Assembly: GCA_019420525.1 (NCBI GenBank)
Contig: JAHZHA010000003.1
Coordinates: 1-64,000, forward strand
Source: Bacillota bacterium
Lineage (GTDB): Bacteria > Bacillota > Clostridia > Peptostreptococcales > Anaerovoracaceae
Direction of reading: 5' to 3'
DNA: 64,000 nucleotides
The notes under the pieces are model-generated. The model was not told where the DNA came from and searched no databases. It saw nothing but the letters and a program-made list of their open reading frames with translations. Shown one piece after another: positions 43,601-52,258 of the stretch (its first letter is position 1; every line of letters starts with the position of its first letter). A program made the translations under genes and the position numbers.

Positions 43601-46600
43601 GGAACCGGCGGGATCGGCCGATTTCATTTACAGAGAAGGGCGTTATCAGCCGTCGGAAGCGACGGTATCGGGAGATGAGGATACCTGGCAGTATGTATTT
43701 GAGAACTTCCAGAAATTCCGCAGGGACGGAGACACCGGGGGAAAGGAAATAGAATACGGAATCCGCATCGCGGAGGTGGAAAGAGGCGATCTGGACGAAT
43801 ACGATATTTCCGTCAGCGGCTGTTCCGCAGTGCTGACGCATCACAGAGACACACTTTCCAAAGCGGTGACGGTGGCATGGGACGACAATCAGAATCAGGA
43901 CAACAAGCGGCCGGCGAATATCGTGGTTCAGCTCTATGCGGACGGAGAGGCTGTGGCCAACCGGTATGTGACGCTGTCGGATGCCAACGGGTGGACGTAC
44001 ACGTGGAAAGATCTTCCGAAATATTCCGGCGGTGAACTGATTCACTATGAAGCGTATGTCGTCAGCGCGCTGGTGGATTATACGGCGTCCACTTCAGGCA
44101 TGTCCGTGCGCCTTACTTATGTGCCGAAAAGCACGTCGGTTTCAGCTTCCGTGACGTGGACCGATGAAGAGAACGCGGACGGGCTGCGGCCGGATTATCT
44201 CCTGGCGGAACTCTGTGCGAACGGAAAACCTACGGGGGACATTCAGACGATTTCTGCCACAGGTCACTGGCAGGCATCGTGGAAAAATTATCCGTATTAT
44301 GAAGACGGCGACAGAGTGGAATATACTTTCCGGATCGTCAGCGTACCGGAGGGCTACAGCGCGGCATATTACGGAGTTTACGACACTTCCGGACTGTCCG
44401 CCGTGCTGACGCACAGCAGAATCCTGCGGGATGCGACGGGAGAAATCGTCTGGAACGACAGAGACAATCAGGCGTCTGCCCGGCCGTCCCGGGTGAGCGT
44501 GCAGCTTTACGCGGACGGAAAGCAGCTGCAGGGGAAGACGGCTGTGTTCGATTCCGACGGGGCGTGGAAATACACGTGGAGCGGCCTTCCGCAGTTCCGG
44601 GACGGCGGAACAGAGATCGTCTATAGTGTGAAAGCGGTTTCCGATATCGGAAAGTATTCCTCGCTGCCGCAGGGAATGGAGATTCAGATGTATTACGATA
44701 TGCCGGTGTATGATATCGGCTGCAGAATTCTCTGGCAGGACAACCACGATTCCGACGGAATGCGGCCTGAATATCTGCCGGTGACACTGACCGCCGGAGG
44801 GGAGAAGACCGTCTATTCCACGGTGGCCCAGAGCAACGGAACGGATACGTGGTACGTGGAATTCTCCGGATTTCCGAAGTATGATGCCTCGGGAGAGGTG
44901 ATCGACTATGGAATCACGGCTGACACACTGCCTCAGGGATATACGGCAGTCTATACTTCCGGGGCACTGATTCTGGAGCGGCAGACGGATACCGTGGAAG
45001 TAAGGGGAAAAATCACCTGGGATGACGCTTTCAGCGGCTGGGAAAAGATGCCCCGCAGCATCGAGACGGCGCTCTGGGGATATTCCGCGGAATACGACCG
45101 TTACACTTATCTGGGTGCGGGAACGTCCCGGGCTGCCGACGGATGGACGTTTTCTTTTGAAAATATTCCGGAGAGAGATGCGGTGACGGCGAAAAAGTTC
45201 ACCAGCTATCTGATGGGATTTCCGCAGCTGGAGGCGTATTATGCCGGAGATGACATGGCGGAAAAGTGGCAGCACTATGTAAAAGTCTCTTTTGAACGCC
45301 CTGCGTCCGGAGAAGGTTCCTATCTTCTCGATGTCTCCCTGGAGCCTAACGAGGCGTATGACGGCAGGAACCGGACGGATTATACGGTGCGGATTTTCTG
45401 GGCGGACAATGAAAACGCCAACAAGTCGAGAACGTTCGGGTCGGTCATACGTCTGACCGGGACGACAGAAAATTCGAAGAAGGAATTCAGCTATGCCATA
45501 GCCGCCGGCGATGTCAGTCAGAACGGAACGACGGAACACGTATTTGAGGATATTCCGGTGTTTGACGAAGAAGGAAGACGTTATGCCTACGAAGCGGAGA
45601 TTACGGGAGTTCCGGACAATTACCGGGCGGAGGAGCATCAGTCCGACGGTGCGTCATCTTCCTTTACGCTGGTGAATGTCAGAGATATCCGCGTGACGGC
45701 TGTCTGGTTTGACGAGAGAGACTGCGACGGCGTGCGCCCTGAAGATCTGACGCTCTGCCTGTACTCCGACACGGCTTCCGCGGACAGGTACTCTTTTGCA
45801 GATGCCGTCACGGCGGAGGAAATCCGTGAGGCCGGCGGCGAGGATGTCTGGAGCTATGTGTTCCGCGGCGTGCCGGTATGGTCCTCGTACAACACGGACA
45901 GGGAAGTGAAATACAGCTTCTGCATCCGCCAGGAGGAAGCGGAAGAACTGGAAAAATCAGGGTATTCGGCGGATTACCTGGAGTATTCCGTCAGCGCTGA
46001 CGTCTACAGCGGCGGAAATGAGACATATCATCTGCACCTGACGAGAGAGCCGGAGACGGCAGATGTCACCGCATCCGTTCTCTGGGATGACGGCGGAGAC
46101 AGAGAGGGCCGCAGGCCGGATGAGATACAGGTGATGCTTCAGGCGGACCGGGGAGACGGAAAGGGCTTTCAGAATGAAGGACGCAGTCTGACAGTCAGCG
46201 GCGATGCCGGCGCGGAGCAGTGGACCGGCGTCTGGAAAGATCTCAGAGTCTTTGACAGCGGCGGAAAACGGATCGTCTACGCTCTCATTCTGGAAGACAT
46301 TCCGTATTACCGTGCGGAGTACAGCGGGGATTCTCCGGAGGTGAAGCTGATTTTCGACGAAAGTGCCGGAGACAGAGAAGAAGAGGATGACGGTCAGGGC
46401 GGCAGCAGTTCCGGACAGGGATCTGATCCCGGAAGTTCCGGAAGCGGCAGCGGTTCGGGTTCCGGCGGAGGTCAGGGAGCGGAAGATACGGACTCTGCTT
46501 CGGGCCAGGGCGGCAGCGGAGGTAAGGATGAAGGCGGTTTCCCGGCCGGCAGTACGGAAAGCGGAACGGAAGACAGACCGGATTCCGGCAGTGCAGGAGA

Positions 46601-47240
46601 CGTATCCGGCCTTCTGGATACGGAAAATCACAGAGTCTATCTTCAGGGATACCCGGACGGTTCATTCCGGGCCGACGGGCAGATGACGAGAGCGGAAGCG
46701 GCCCAAATGTTTTTCAATCTTCTGAAAGACGACGGCGGACGTTACGCTGAGACGTTTTCCGATGTGCGGGAAGACGACTGGTTTGCGGAAGCGGCAGGGA
46801 CTCTGGCAGCCCTCGGTATCGTCGAAGGATACGAAGACGGGACATTCCGCGGAAATCAGACGATCACGAGAGCCGAGTTCGCGGCGATGGCGGTGCGGTT
46901 TGCCGGTGCGGCGGAATCTGCGGAATGCGGATTTTCCGATGTTCCCGCGGGAAGCTGGATGTATGCTTCTGTGGCCTCTGCCGCGGAATTCGGATGGATA
47001 CGCGGATATGAGGACGGGACGTTCCGACCGCAGAACAGGGTGACCCGGAGCGAGGTATGTACCATGGTCAACCGCATGCTCGGCCGCAGCGCCGACCGGG
47101 ATTTCCTGGAATCTCACGGAGATGAGATCAGACATTTTACAGATCTGAAGAGCGATCACTGGGCTTATGGCGAGATCGCGGAAGCGGTCAACGCTCATGA
47201 GTACAGAAAGACAGAAAGTGGTGAGGAGTGGACGGAATGA
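40614..47240 (+). CDS. Giant SLH-anchored surface protein with beta-helix, InlB-type and ten Cna-B repeats
   Basis: A secreted protein of 2208 residues. After a signal peptide (GISLICAAAVMLSGGF, cut near SYAAPRQ) there is a right-handed beta-helix to about residue 500 (GCTFRNNEMNTGAGTYGGAL). Then come four InlB/Listeria-type repeats (YVFKGWYTKASGG, YDFQGWSLSAD, YEFSGWFRDRE, YEFAGWYTGPQ). Ten Cna-B-like repeats follow to about residue 1920 (VRWEDFSDNDGSRPESVTVA is the first; each has W-x-D-x-x-x-x-D-x-x-R-P). A Ser/Gly linker leads to three SLH domains (GYPDGSFRADGQMTRAEAAQ; GYEDGTFRGNQTITRAEFAA; GYEDGTFRPQNRVTRSEVCT). The SLH domains should bind pyruvylated wall polymer. The start is TTG after GAGGAG. 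A fibre-like adhesin is likely. Confidence 0.9.
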   Translation: MRSQYLKKLGKRGISLICAAAVMLSGGFSGWFPESYAAPRQYDYYVHVSSSGDDDTAEVNSGKAFRDIQLAYDALICRWASSGGSSDAELGIILDGDVEVGTAFMMGIGERYGRAHDGSDRDVQTGNFVRFDVNTKKLDDVKYNDYRLTVEGRGHTISPDQEKMWSTFSPYTVMNDGYRSSVMMAANAGSLTIEDLTVDGLGEDLTGLYLYNNTYHEGAGVKKLTAYGCTFENLCALQASQYGGGIGMDAPGVSRGIHCDMEITGCTFRNNEMNTGAGTYGGALYVGADVKCTVRDSVFEGNRANTGGAAAVYKGLLDIDGSNRFSGNEASQRGGTIHDAGTAILKDLDARNFQGDGCGQFGGAVTVISNPDFTGRLVLDGCEISGFEAGNAGGGVYVYSGSELFLYGGSSVTGNSNTENVNNQPVSYPSNIHTASASAKVYVGAPTGSTGISTSNPAEHKVLVYSAGEEAVTALNDTIRSLGGTARYDVFSMDASFEESDFGKISYDSEVYTLVQDRDVPDDMWLELSAGSYIFWNLNIPGIASPAAEGGKPGEKVNVPQVEASLSSQGAEYVFKGWYTKASGGEKITSGTYPQAGVQVYYAQWELKSGGSGGEPEAQNEYFTVFFDQNYDGGGIAGELVGDTVLTLTVTYDDGTQRTLVCHLLSLGFSFPGDPVREGYDFQGWSLSADNATGLVGESYRPEESVTLYAVWKVHQHTLTWDAGEGSPGSTTKQDYGSVIETPEAPEREGYEFSGWFRDRECTVPLTDGEKVVSDAVYYAKWTPVSCLITWDVNYTGGSVTSVRQDYDEKLIVQKEPVRHGYEFAGWYTGPQGTGTRAEDYGTVREDVTFYAFWVHETMDYDVVVRWEDFSDNDGSRPESVTVALIRNGIETGQTYTLTADDVSELDRDAWWHTFEDLAVSDDISSEYVYSVAIKSSLPDEYHYDGDFTSNAYAGYLLMTRSLTLKNLLVYLRWEDESDRDGYRPPSVKVILTADGEPAGSADFIYREGRYQPSEATVSGDEDTWQYVFENFQKFRRDGDTGGKEIEYGIRIAEVERGDLDEYDISVSGCSAVLTHHRDTLSKAVTVAWDDNQNQDNKRPANIVVQLYADGEAVANRYVTLSDANGWTYTWKDLPKYSGGELIHYEAYVVSALVDYTASTSGMSVRLTYVPKSTSVSASVTWTDEENADGLRPDYLLAELCANGKPTGDIQTISATGHWQASWKNYPYYEDGDRVEYTFRIVSVPEGYSAAYYGVYDTSGLSAVLTHSRILRDATGEIVWNDRDNQASARPSRVSVQLYADGKQLQGKTAVFDSDGAWKYTWSGLPQFRDGGTEIVYSVKAVSDIGKYSSLPQGMEIQMYYDMPVYDIGCRILWQDNHDSDGMRPEYLPVTLTAGGEKTVYSTVAQSNGTDTWYVEFSGFPKYDASGEVIDYGITADTLPQGYTAVYTSGALILERQTDTVEVRGKITWDDAFSGWEKMPRSIETALWGYSAEYDRYTYLGAGTSRAADGWTFSFENIPERDAVTAKKFTSYLMGFPQLEAYYAGDDMAEKWQHYVKVSFERPASGEGSYLLDVSLEPNEAYDGRNRTDYTVRIFWADNENANKSRTFGSVIRLTGTTENSKKEFSYAIAAGDVSQNGTTEHVFEDIPVFDEEGRRYAYEAEITGVPDNYRAEEHQSDGASSSFTLVNVRDIRVTAVWFDERDCDGVRPEDLTLCLYSDTASADRYSFADAVTAEEIREAGGEDVWSYVFRGVPVWSSYNTDREVKYSFCIRQEEAEELEKSGYSADYLEYSVSADVYSGGNETYHLHLTREPETADVTASVLWDDGGDREGRRPDEIQVMLQADRGDGKGFQNEGRSLTVSGDAGAEQWTGVWKDLRVFDSGGKRIVYALILEDIPYYRAEYSGDSPEVKLIFDESAGDREEEDDGQGGSSSGQGSDPGSSGSGSGSGSGGGQGAEDTDSASGQGGSGGKDEGGFPAGSTESGTEDRPDSGSAGDVSGLLDTENHRVYLQGYPDGSFRADGQMTRAEAAQMFFNLLKDDGGRYAETFSDVREDDWFAEAAGTLAALGIVEGYEDGTFRGNQTITRAEFAAMAVRFAGAAESAECGFSDVPAGSWMYASVASAAEFGWIRGYEDGTFRPQNRVTRSEVCTMVNRMLGRSADRDFLESHGDEIRHFTDLKSDHWAYGEIAEAVNAHEYRKTESGEEWTE

Positions 47241-50200
47241 TGAAAAGAAAGAGAGTGACGGCGCTGGTTCTGTGCGCTGCCGTGATCCTTTCGCAGCTGC
47301 CGGCGCAGATGAACGGTGCGGCGGCGGCTTCGGTGACCGAAATCTATGTCAGCGCGGACGGAAGCGACAGCCGGGGAGACGGATCAGAAGAGATGCCGTA
47401 CCGGTCGGTGGCAAAGGCATACGGAGAATCTCCCGATGAGGGAAGAATCATCGTATCGGGAACGGTGGTCATCGACGATTACATGGATATACTGAAATTT
47501 TCGGAGAATAAAAAAATAGAACTTACCGGCAGAGACGGCGGATGCATCGTTTACGACGGGGATCAGAATATCGATCCCCGTTCCGCGATACTGAAGGTGA
47601 CGGCGGGCGAGGTCGTCATCCGGGATATCACGCTGAAGATGCCGGATGAAAGAGGCAAGAACGGGCGTGTTCTCTGCGTGGCGGAGAACGGCACAGTCAC
47701 CGCGGGAAGCGGAGCGGTCATCGAAAACGGCTATCTCGCCGCTTCTTCCGGCAACATCTATGTGGGCAGCGGCGGTCACATGATACTGGACGGCGGAGTC
47801 GTCCGGAACGGATATCTGGCCATCACGAATGCCGATGCTTACGGTGCGGGAGTCTTCGTGGATGAAGGGGGCTCTTTCCTGATGAAATCCGGCGAGATCT
47901 CCGGCAATACGGCGAAAGCCACGGTCTCAAACTACCGGACTTACGGCGGAGGAGCCGCGGTGATGAAGGGAGGCCGGTTCGAGATGACAGGCGGTACGAT
48001 TTCCGGAAATGCAGCGGAGACCGGAGGAGCGGGGCTCTATGTGGCGGAAGGAGCAGAGGCGGTATTCTGTGCCGGGGAACCGGAAGGCAGTGGACATCTG
48101 ATCATCCGGAAAAACTGTCTCGTGAAACCGGAGTCGGAAAATAATCTGTATTTTGCGGAGAACGCCGCGGCGAAGCTGACGGGAAGCATGGCGGGCGCCG
48201 ATATCGGTGTCACGTGTGAAGACGAATATTACGGCAGAATCGTTTTCGTACCGGGCGGCTCCAACAGGATCAGCGGAACGGACGAGGCATCTTTCGTCTA
48301 CGATGACGGTTCTTACGATATCCGGCTGGATTCGTTTACGGAGAATCTGGGAAATCTGATTCTCTGGTACTGGACGGTAGGCGTCGATATCGGAGGCACC
48401 GGCATAACGTCGGAAAATACCGCGGAGGAAGTACCGGCGGAACACGACTACGATACGGTGCTCATTCCGGATGAGGGATACCGGCTGCCGGAAAAAATCG
48501 AAGTCGGAATCGGCGGAGAAGTGCTGGACCCGGAAGATTACGAGTGGAACCGGGAGACGGGTGAAATCCACATCGACGGGGAATATGTGACAGACGATAT
48601 CACTGTCCGGGCGGATGCCGACCGTCTGTATGAGATCAAAGTCTCCTGCAGTCACGTGACGGCCGATATCGCGTCTGCTACAGTCACGGAAAAAGATATC
48701 GCTCAGATCGTCTTTTCTCCCCAGCGCAAATACGGTCTGCCGGAAGCTTCCGGCATCGAAGTGACGGGCGAATGCAGTTTTTCCTACGATCCCGGTTCGG
48801 GAATCCTGACGGTGGAAAAAGTGAAAGAAGATGTGACTGTCCGGGCAAGAGGAAGCGAGATCGCTCATACCATATTCTTTGATCCCGACGGCGGAACCAT
48901 GAAAACGGGAGAAGAAGAAAAACGCTTTTATGAGAGCGATCCTGTCCTGGGTGAACTTCCGGTACCGGAAAAGGAAGGCTATCATTTTGACGGCTGGTTT
49001 GCGCCGGACGGAGAACGGATCACAGAGGATACGCCGAATGACAGCGAGGATGACATCACGCTGAAGGCGAAGTGGTCGACAAAGACGGATATCCGGTATA
49101 CCATCCGCCATTTCGTGGAAAAGACGGACAGCGGAATCAACCCGGAGACAGATACGACAGACCGGTCTGTTGTCAGTGTGAAAGACGGCGGGGACGTCAC
49201 GCGCAGTTATTATCTTTACGGGATTGTAGAGTACGAGGACGGCATTGCGGATCACGTTCAGACGATGAATGACCGTCTGATGGACTGCGACCGGATAAAG
49301 ATGGAAGGACTGTCCATCGACGGATTTGTGCCTGCCGGTTTCAATGTGTACGAATACGAGATCGAAGCCGACGGATCCACGGAGATCGTCTGGTATTACA
49401 ACAGGAAAGATATCACTGTCCGCTACGACGGCAACGGAGGAACGGCTTCCGAATCAGAGACGAAGGTGAAGTACGGATCGGACTTCGGAACGCTGGCGTC
49501 GGCGCAGAGGGAAGGATATACTTTCGACGGCTGGTACACGGACCCTCGCGGCGGGGAGGCAGTGACAGCAGAGGAGACATGTCTGAGCACACAGGATCTT
49601 ACCCTTTACGCCCACTGGAAAGCTCAGGGAAACACACCTTACCGGGTGATTCACAGAACCCAGAATCTGGAAAATAATACGGTGGAAGAATCTCACACTT
49701 CTGAGAATACGGAAATACTCCAGACAGAAGTGCTTTACGGTACGTCTGATACGACAGCAGATCTGTATGCCATGGCCGCAGAGGGGTTCCGGCCTTGTCC
49801 CGGCAATACGTATCAGATTTATATAAAAGCCGACGGCACGTCTTCGGCAGTTCTCTATTACGACCGTCTTTGCACCATCGTGAGTTACGATGCCAACGGA
49901 GGTGTCCATTCGGCTGATGGAGATATGAAGACGAAAGTCTGGTACGGCGGCGTGATGGGAACCGTGCAGGCGCCGCCGGTCCGGGCGGGATATACGTTCA
50001 CCGGATGGTATACGGCGGAGAGCGGAGGATCAGAAGTCAGTGAAAAGACGGATTACGCTGTGGTTGCTCCCGACGGACAGGAGCAGGTTACGGTATATGC
50101 ACACTGGAAAAAGAATCCGGAGCCGGAACCGGAACCTTCACCGGGTACAGATGGAAAAGATGACGGCGGAGGCGGCTCCGGCGGAACGTCGCTTCCCGCA

Positions 50201-50833
50201 CTGACAAAAGATCATATAAGTTATCTGAGGGGTTACCCCGACGTTACCTTTCAGGCGGATCAGAATATGACGAGAGCAGAAACCGCCCAGATGTTTTTCA
50301 ATCTGCTGGAAAAACCGGTGAAGGGCAGCAGTTCCTTCTCTGATGTGTCCGTTTCCGACTGGTTTGCAGAGGCAGTGGGAGCGCTGGCAGAGCTGAAAAT
50401 TATCGAAGGGTATCCGGATGGCACTTTCGATCCCCAGCGTGCCGTTTCCAGAGCGGAATTTGTGATGATGGCTTCCCGCTTTTTCAAAATGGAGCCGGCA
50501 GAACCGGCCGATTTCAGCGATGTCGGCGAAAACAGCTGGTATGCCGGTGTTGTGGCGTCAGCTGCGGCAGCCGGATGGATAACGGGATATCCCGACGGCA
50601 CCTTCCGGCCGGAGAATCCTGTCTCCCGGGGAGAAGTGACGGTTATGACCAACCGTGTTCTTCAGAGGACTGCAGATAAATCTTACATTAAAGAATCCGG
50701 GAACAAGATTATGAATTTCATCGATCTGGATGAGAGTCACTGGGCATATTATGATATAGTCGAAGCCGTAAATAGTCACGATTATCGGATGAAAGAAGAA
50801 AATGAAGTCTGGACTGGCCTATTATCTGTGTGA
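47237..50833 (+). CDS. SLH-anchored surface protein with beta-helix and InlB-type repeats
   Basis: About 1198 residues. Signal peptide (VTALVLCAAVILSQLPAQ, cut near GAAAAS), a beta-helix-like region to about residue 330 (DGGVVRNGYLAITNADAYGA), and three InlB/Listeria-type repeats (YHFDGWFAPDG, YTFDGWYTDPRGG, YTFTGWYTAESGG). MucBP-like segments lie between them (YTIRHFVEKTDSG, YRVIHRTQNLENN). A Pro/Glu linker and three SLH domains end the protein (GYPDVTFQADQNMTRAETAQ; GYPDGTFDPQRAVSRAEFVM; GYPDGTFRPENPVSRGEVTV). The ATG overlaps the previous stop by four bases after AGGAG, so it is the last gene of a three-gene operon. It is probably co-displayed with the giant protein. Confidence 0.9.
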   Translation: MMKRKRVTALVLCAAVILSQLPAQMNGAAAASVTEIYVSADGSDSRGDGSEEMPYRSVAKAYGESPDEGRIIVSGTVVIDDYMDILKFSENKKIELTGRDGGCIVYDGDQNIDPRSAILKVTAGEVVIRDITLKMPDERGKNGRVLCVAENGTVTAGSGAVIENGYLAASSGNIYVGSGGHMILDGGVVRNGYLAITNADAYGAGVFVDEGGSFLMKSGEISGNTAKATVSNYRTYGGGAAVMKGGRFEMTGGTISGNAAETGGAGLYVAEGAEAVFCAGEPEGSGHLIIRKNCLVKPESENNLYFAENAAAKLTGSMAGADIGVTCEDEYYGRIVFVPGGSNRISGTDEASFVYDDGSYDIRLDSFTENLGNLILWYWTVGVDIGGTGITSENTAEEVPAEHDYDTVLIPDEGYRLPEKIEVGIGGEVLDPEDYEWNRETGEIHIDGEYVTDDITVRADADRLYEIKVSCSHVTADIASATVTEKDIAQIVFSPQRKYGLPEASGIEVTGECSFSYDPGSGILTVEKVKEDVTVRARGSEIAHTIFFDPDGGTMKTGEEEKRFYESDPVLGELPVPEKEGYHFDGWFAPDGERITEDTPNDSEDDITLKAKWSTKTDIRYTIRHFVEKTDSGINPETDTTDRSVVSVKDGGDVTRSYYLYGIVEYEDGIADHVQTMNDRLMDCDRIKMEGLSIDGFVPAGFNVYEYEIEADGSTEIVWYYNRKDITVRYDGNGGTASESETKVKYGSDFGTLASAQREGYTFDGWYTDPRGGEAVTAEETCLSTQDLTLYAHWKAQGNTPYRVIHRTQNLENNTVEESHTSENTEILQTEVLYGTSDTTADLYAMAAEGFRPCPGNTYQIYIKADGTSSAVLYYDRLCTIVSYDANGGVHSADGDMKTKVWYGGVMGTVQAPPVRAGYTFTGWYTAESGGSEVSEKTDYAVVAPDGQEQVTVYAHWKKNPEPEPEPSPGTDGKDDGGGGSGGTSLPALTKDHISYLRGYPDVTFQADQNMTRAETAQMFFNLLEKPVKGSSSFSDVSVSDWFAEAVGALAELKIIEGYPDGTFDPQRAVSRAEFVMMASRFFKMEPAEPADFSDVGENSWYAGVVASAAAAGWITGYPDGTFRPENPVSRGEVTVMTNRVLQRTADKSYIKESGNKIMNFIDLDESHWAYYDIVEAVNSHDYRMKEENEVWTGLLSV

Positions 50834-50938
50834 AAAATGAAAATATGCAGTACATAAAATTTCTATAGCCTGACATATATTCGTTTGAGTATAATATCGT
50901 TATGAGTTATATTATGCTGAATTATGGAAGGAGAAAAA

Positions 50939-51367
50939 ATGGCAAAGTATACTGGCAAAGATAAATTCCCGAATTGTTTTGTCTGTAGTCCGGAAAATCC
51001 GATAGGACTTCATCTGAATGTGACAGTGGAGAATCACAGAGCTCGGACTGAGTTCGTTTCGGACAAAAATATGAGCGGGCTGGATGGCATTATGCACGGC
51101 GGCTTTTCTCTTATGATTCTGGATGAAGTCATGTTTTATGCGGTGGAAAGCTATGAAATAGACAGCGTTACACTGAATTCAAATGTCGATTTCAAAAATC
51201 CCGCCATCATTGGACATACGCTTGTCGCAGAAGCCTGGGTGGCGAAACGGGATGGAAGAAAAATTTTTACAGAAGGTGAGATCAGAGATGGAGATAAAAT
51301 AGTGGCTTCTTCACGAGGGCTGTATTATGAGATGGACATGTCCTCATTTCTGCCGGGCAGCAAGTAA
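50939..51367 (+). CDS. PaaI-type hotdog thioesterase
   Basis: About 142 residues with the hotdog-fold features GLDGIMHGGFSLMILDEVMF (the HGG turn and active-site Asp region), SVTLNSNVDFKNPAIIGHTL and IVASSRGLYYEM. A CFVC motif near the start (FPNCFVCSPENPIGLHL) is common in this subgroup. It hydrolyses an acyl-CoA thioester; the substrate is unknown. GGAGAAAAA stands before the ATG at 50939. Probably monocistronic. Confidence 0.85.
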   Translation: MAKYTGKDKFPNCFVCSPENPIGLHLNVTVENHRARTEFVSDKNMSGLDGIMHGGFSLMILDEVMFYAVESYEIDSVTLNSNVDFKNPAIIGHTLVAEAWVAKRDGRKIFTEGEIRDGDKIVASSRGLYYEMDMSSFLPGSK

Positions 51368-51547
51368 ATCAGCCGGAGAAGTAAAATGATTCCTAAAGCG
51401 GAGAAAAATTTAAGAATTCCCCAGTTATACCCTGTGCGACGGGACTACAGCGATATGGTATAATATTTACGACTGTTGTTGTATGGAAATGATACAGCGG
51501 TGTTTTCCGGGGATTACACGGCTGATCAGCTGGAGGAGAGGAAAATC

Positions 51548-52258
51548 ATGAGTGTTGATATTGTAGTAGTAGACGACGAAAAACCGATTGCTGATTTGGT
51601 TGAACTTTATCTTCAGAACGAAGGATATACGATTCATAAGTTCTACACGGGCAGAGAGGCGCTCGATTATATCGAGTCGGAACATACTGATCTGGCAGTG
51701 TTGGATCTGATGCTTCCGGATGTGGACGGTTTTACCATCTGCAAGACGATACGAGAAAAGTTTTTCTTTCCAATCATCATGCTGACGGCAAAAGTTGAAG
51801 ATGTGGACAAGATCATGGGACTCACCATAGGAGCGGACGATTATATCACGAAACCCTTTAATCCTTTGGAACTGGTGGCACGCGTCAAGACACAGCTGCG
51901 CCGGACGACGCAGTATAATATGAACTGCGGTCCGGGAAATCAGCAACAAGAGGAAGCGAAAGACGAAATCGAGATCCGGGGTCTGAGACTCAACAGATCC
52001 TCGCACAAATGCTGGCTTTACGAAAATCCTGTGACGCTTACACCTCTGGAATTTTCCATCCTCTGGTATCTCTGTGAGCATCAGGGCAAAGTCGTTTCGT
52101 CAGAACAACTGTTTGAAGATGTGTGGGGTGAAAAATTTCTGGACAACAATAATACAGTCATGGCACATATCGGACGCCTTCGGGAAAAGTTGAACGATTC
52201 CTATAAAAATCCGAAATTCATAAAGACCGTATGGGGAGTGGGGTATCAAATTGAATAG
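51548..52258 (+). CDS. VanR-like OmpR family response regulator
   Basis: About 236 residues. Receiver: VVVDDEKPIADLVELYL, phosphorylated Asp in AVLDLMLPDVDGFTICKTIR, Lys in ITKPFNPLELVARVK. Winged helix: VTLTPLEFSILWYLCEHQGK, MAHIGRLREKL, FIKTVWGVGYQIE. It is closest in style to VanR regulators, which respond to cell-wall stress. The ATG at 51548 has GAGGAGAGG upstream. The kinase gene overlaps its end. No vanHAX-type resistance genes are in the window, so its targets are likely wall-maintenance genes. Confidence 0.9.
   Translation: MSVDIVVVDDEKPIADLVELYLQNEGYTIHKFYTGREALDYIESEHTDLAVLDLMLPDVDGFTICKTIREKFFFPIIMLTAKVEDVDKIMGLTIGADDYITKPFNPLELVARVKTQLRRTTQYNMNCGPGNQQQEEAKDEIEIRGLRLNRSSHKCWLYENPVTLTPLEFSILWYLCEHQGKVVSSEQLFEDVWGEKFLDNNNTVMAHIGRLREKLNDSYKNPKFIKTVWGVGYQIE

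Noticed and set aside
42825..45638. Long minus-strand open frames opposite the giant SLH protein
   Set aside because: They are shadows of the repeat-rich coding strand, with no motifs and no ribosome sites in a sensible place.
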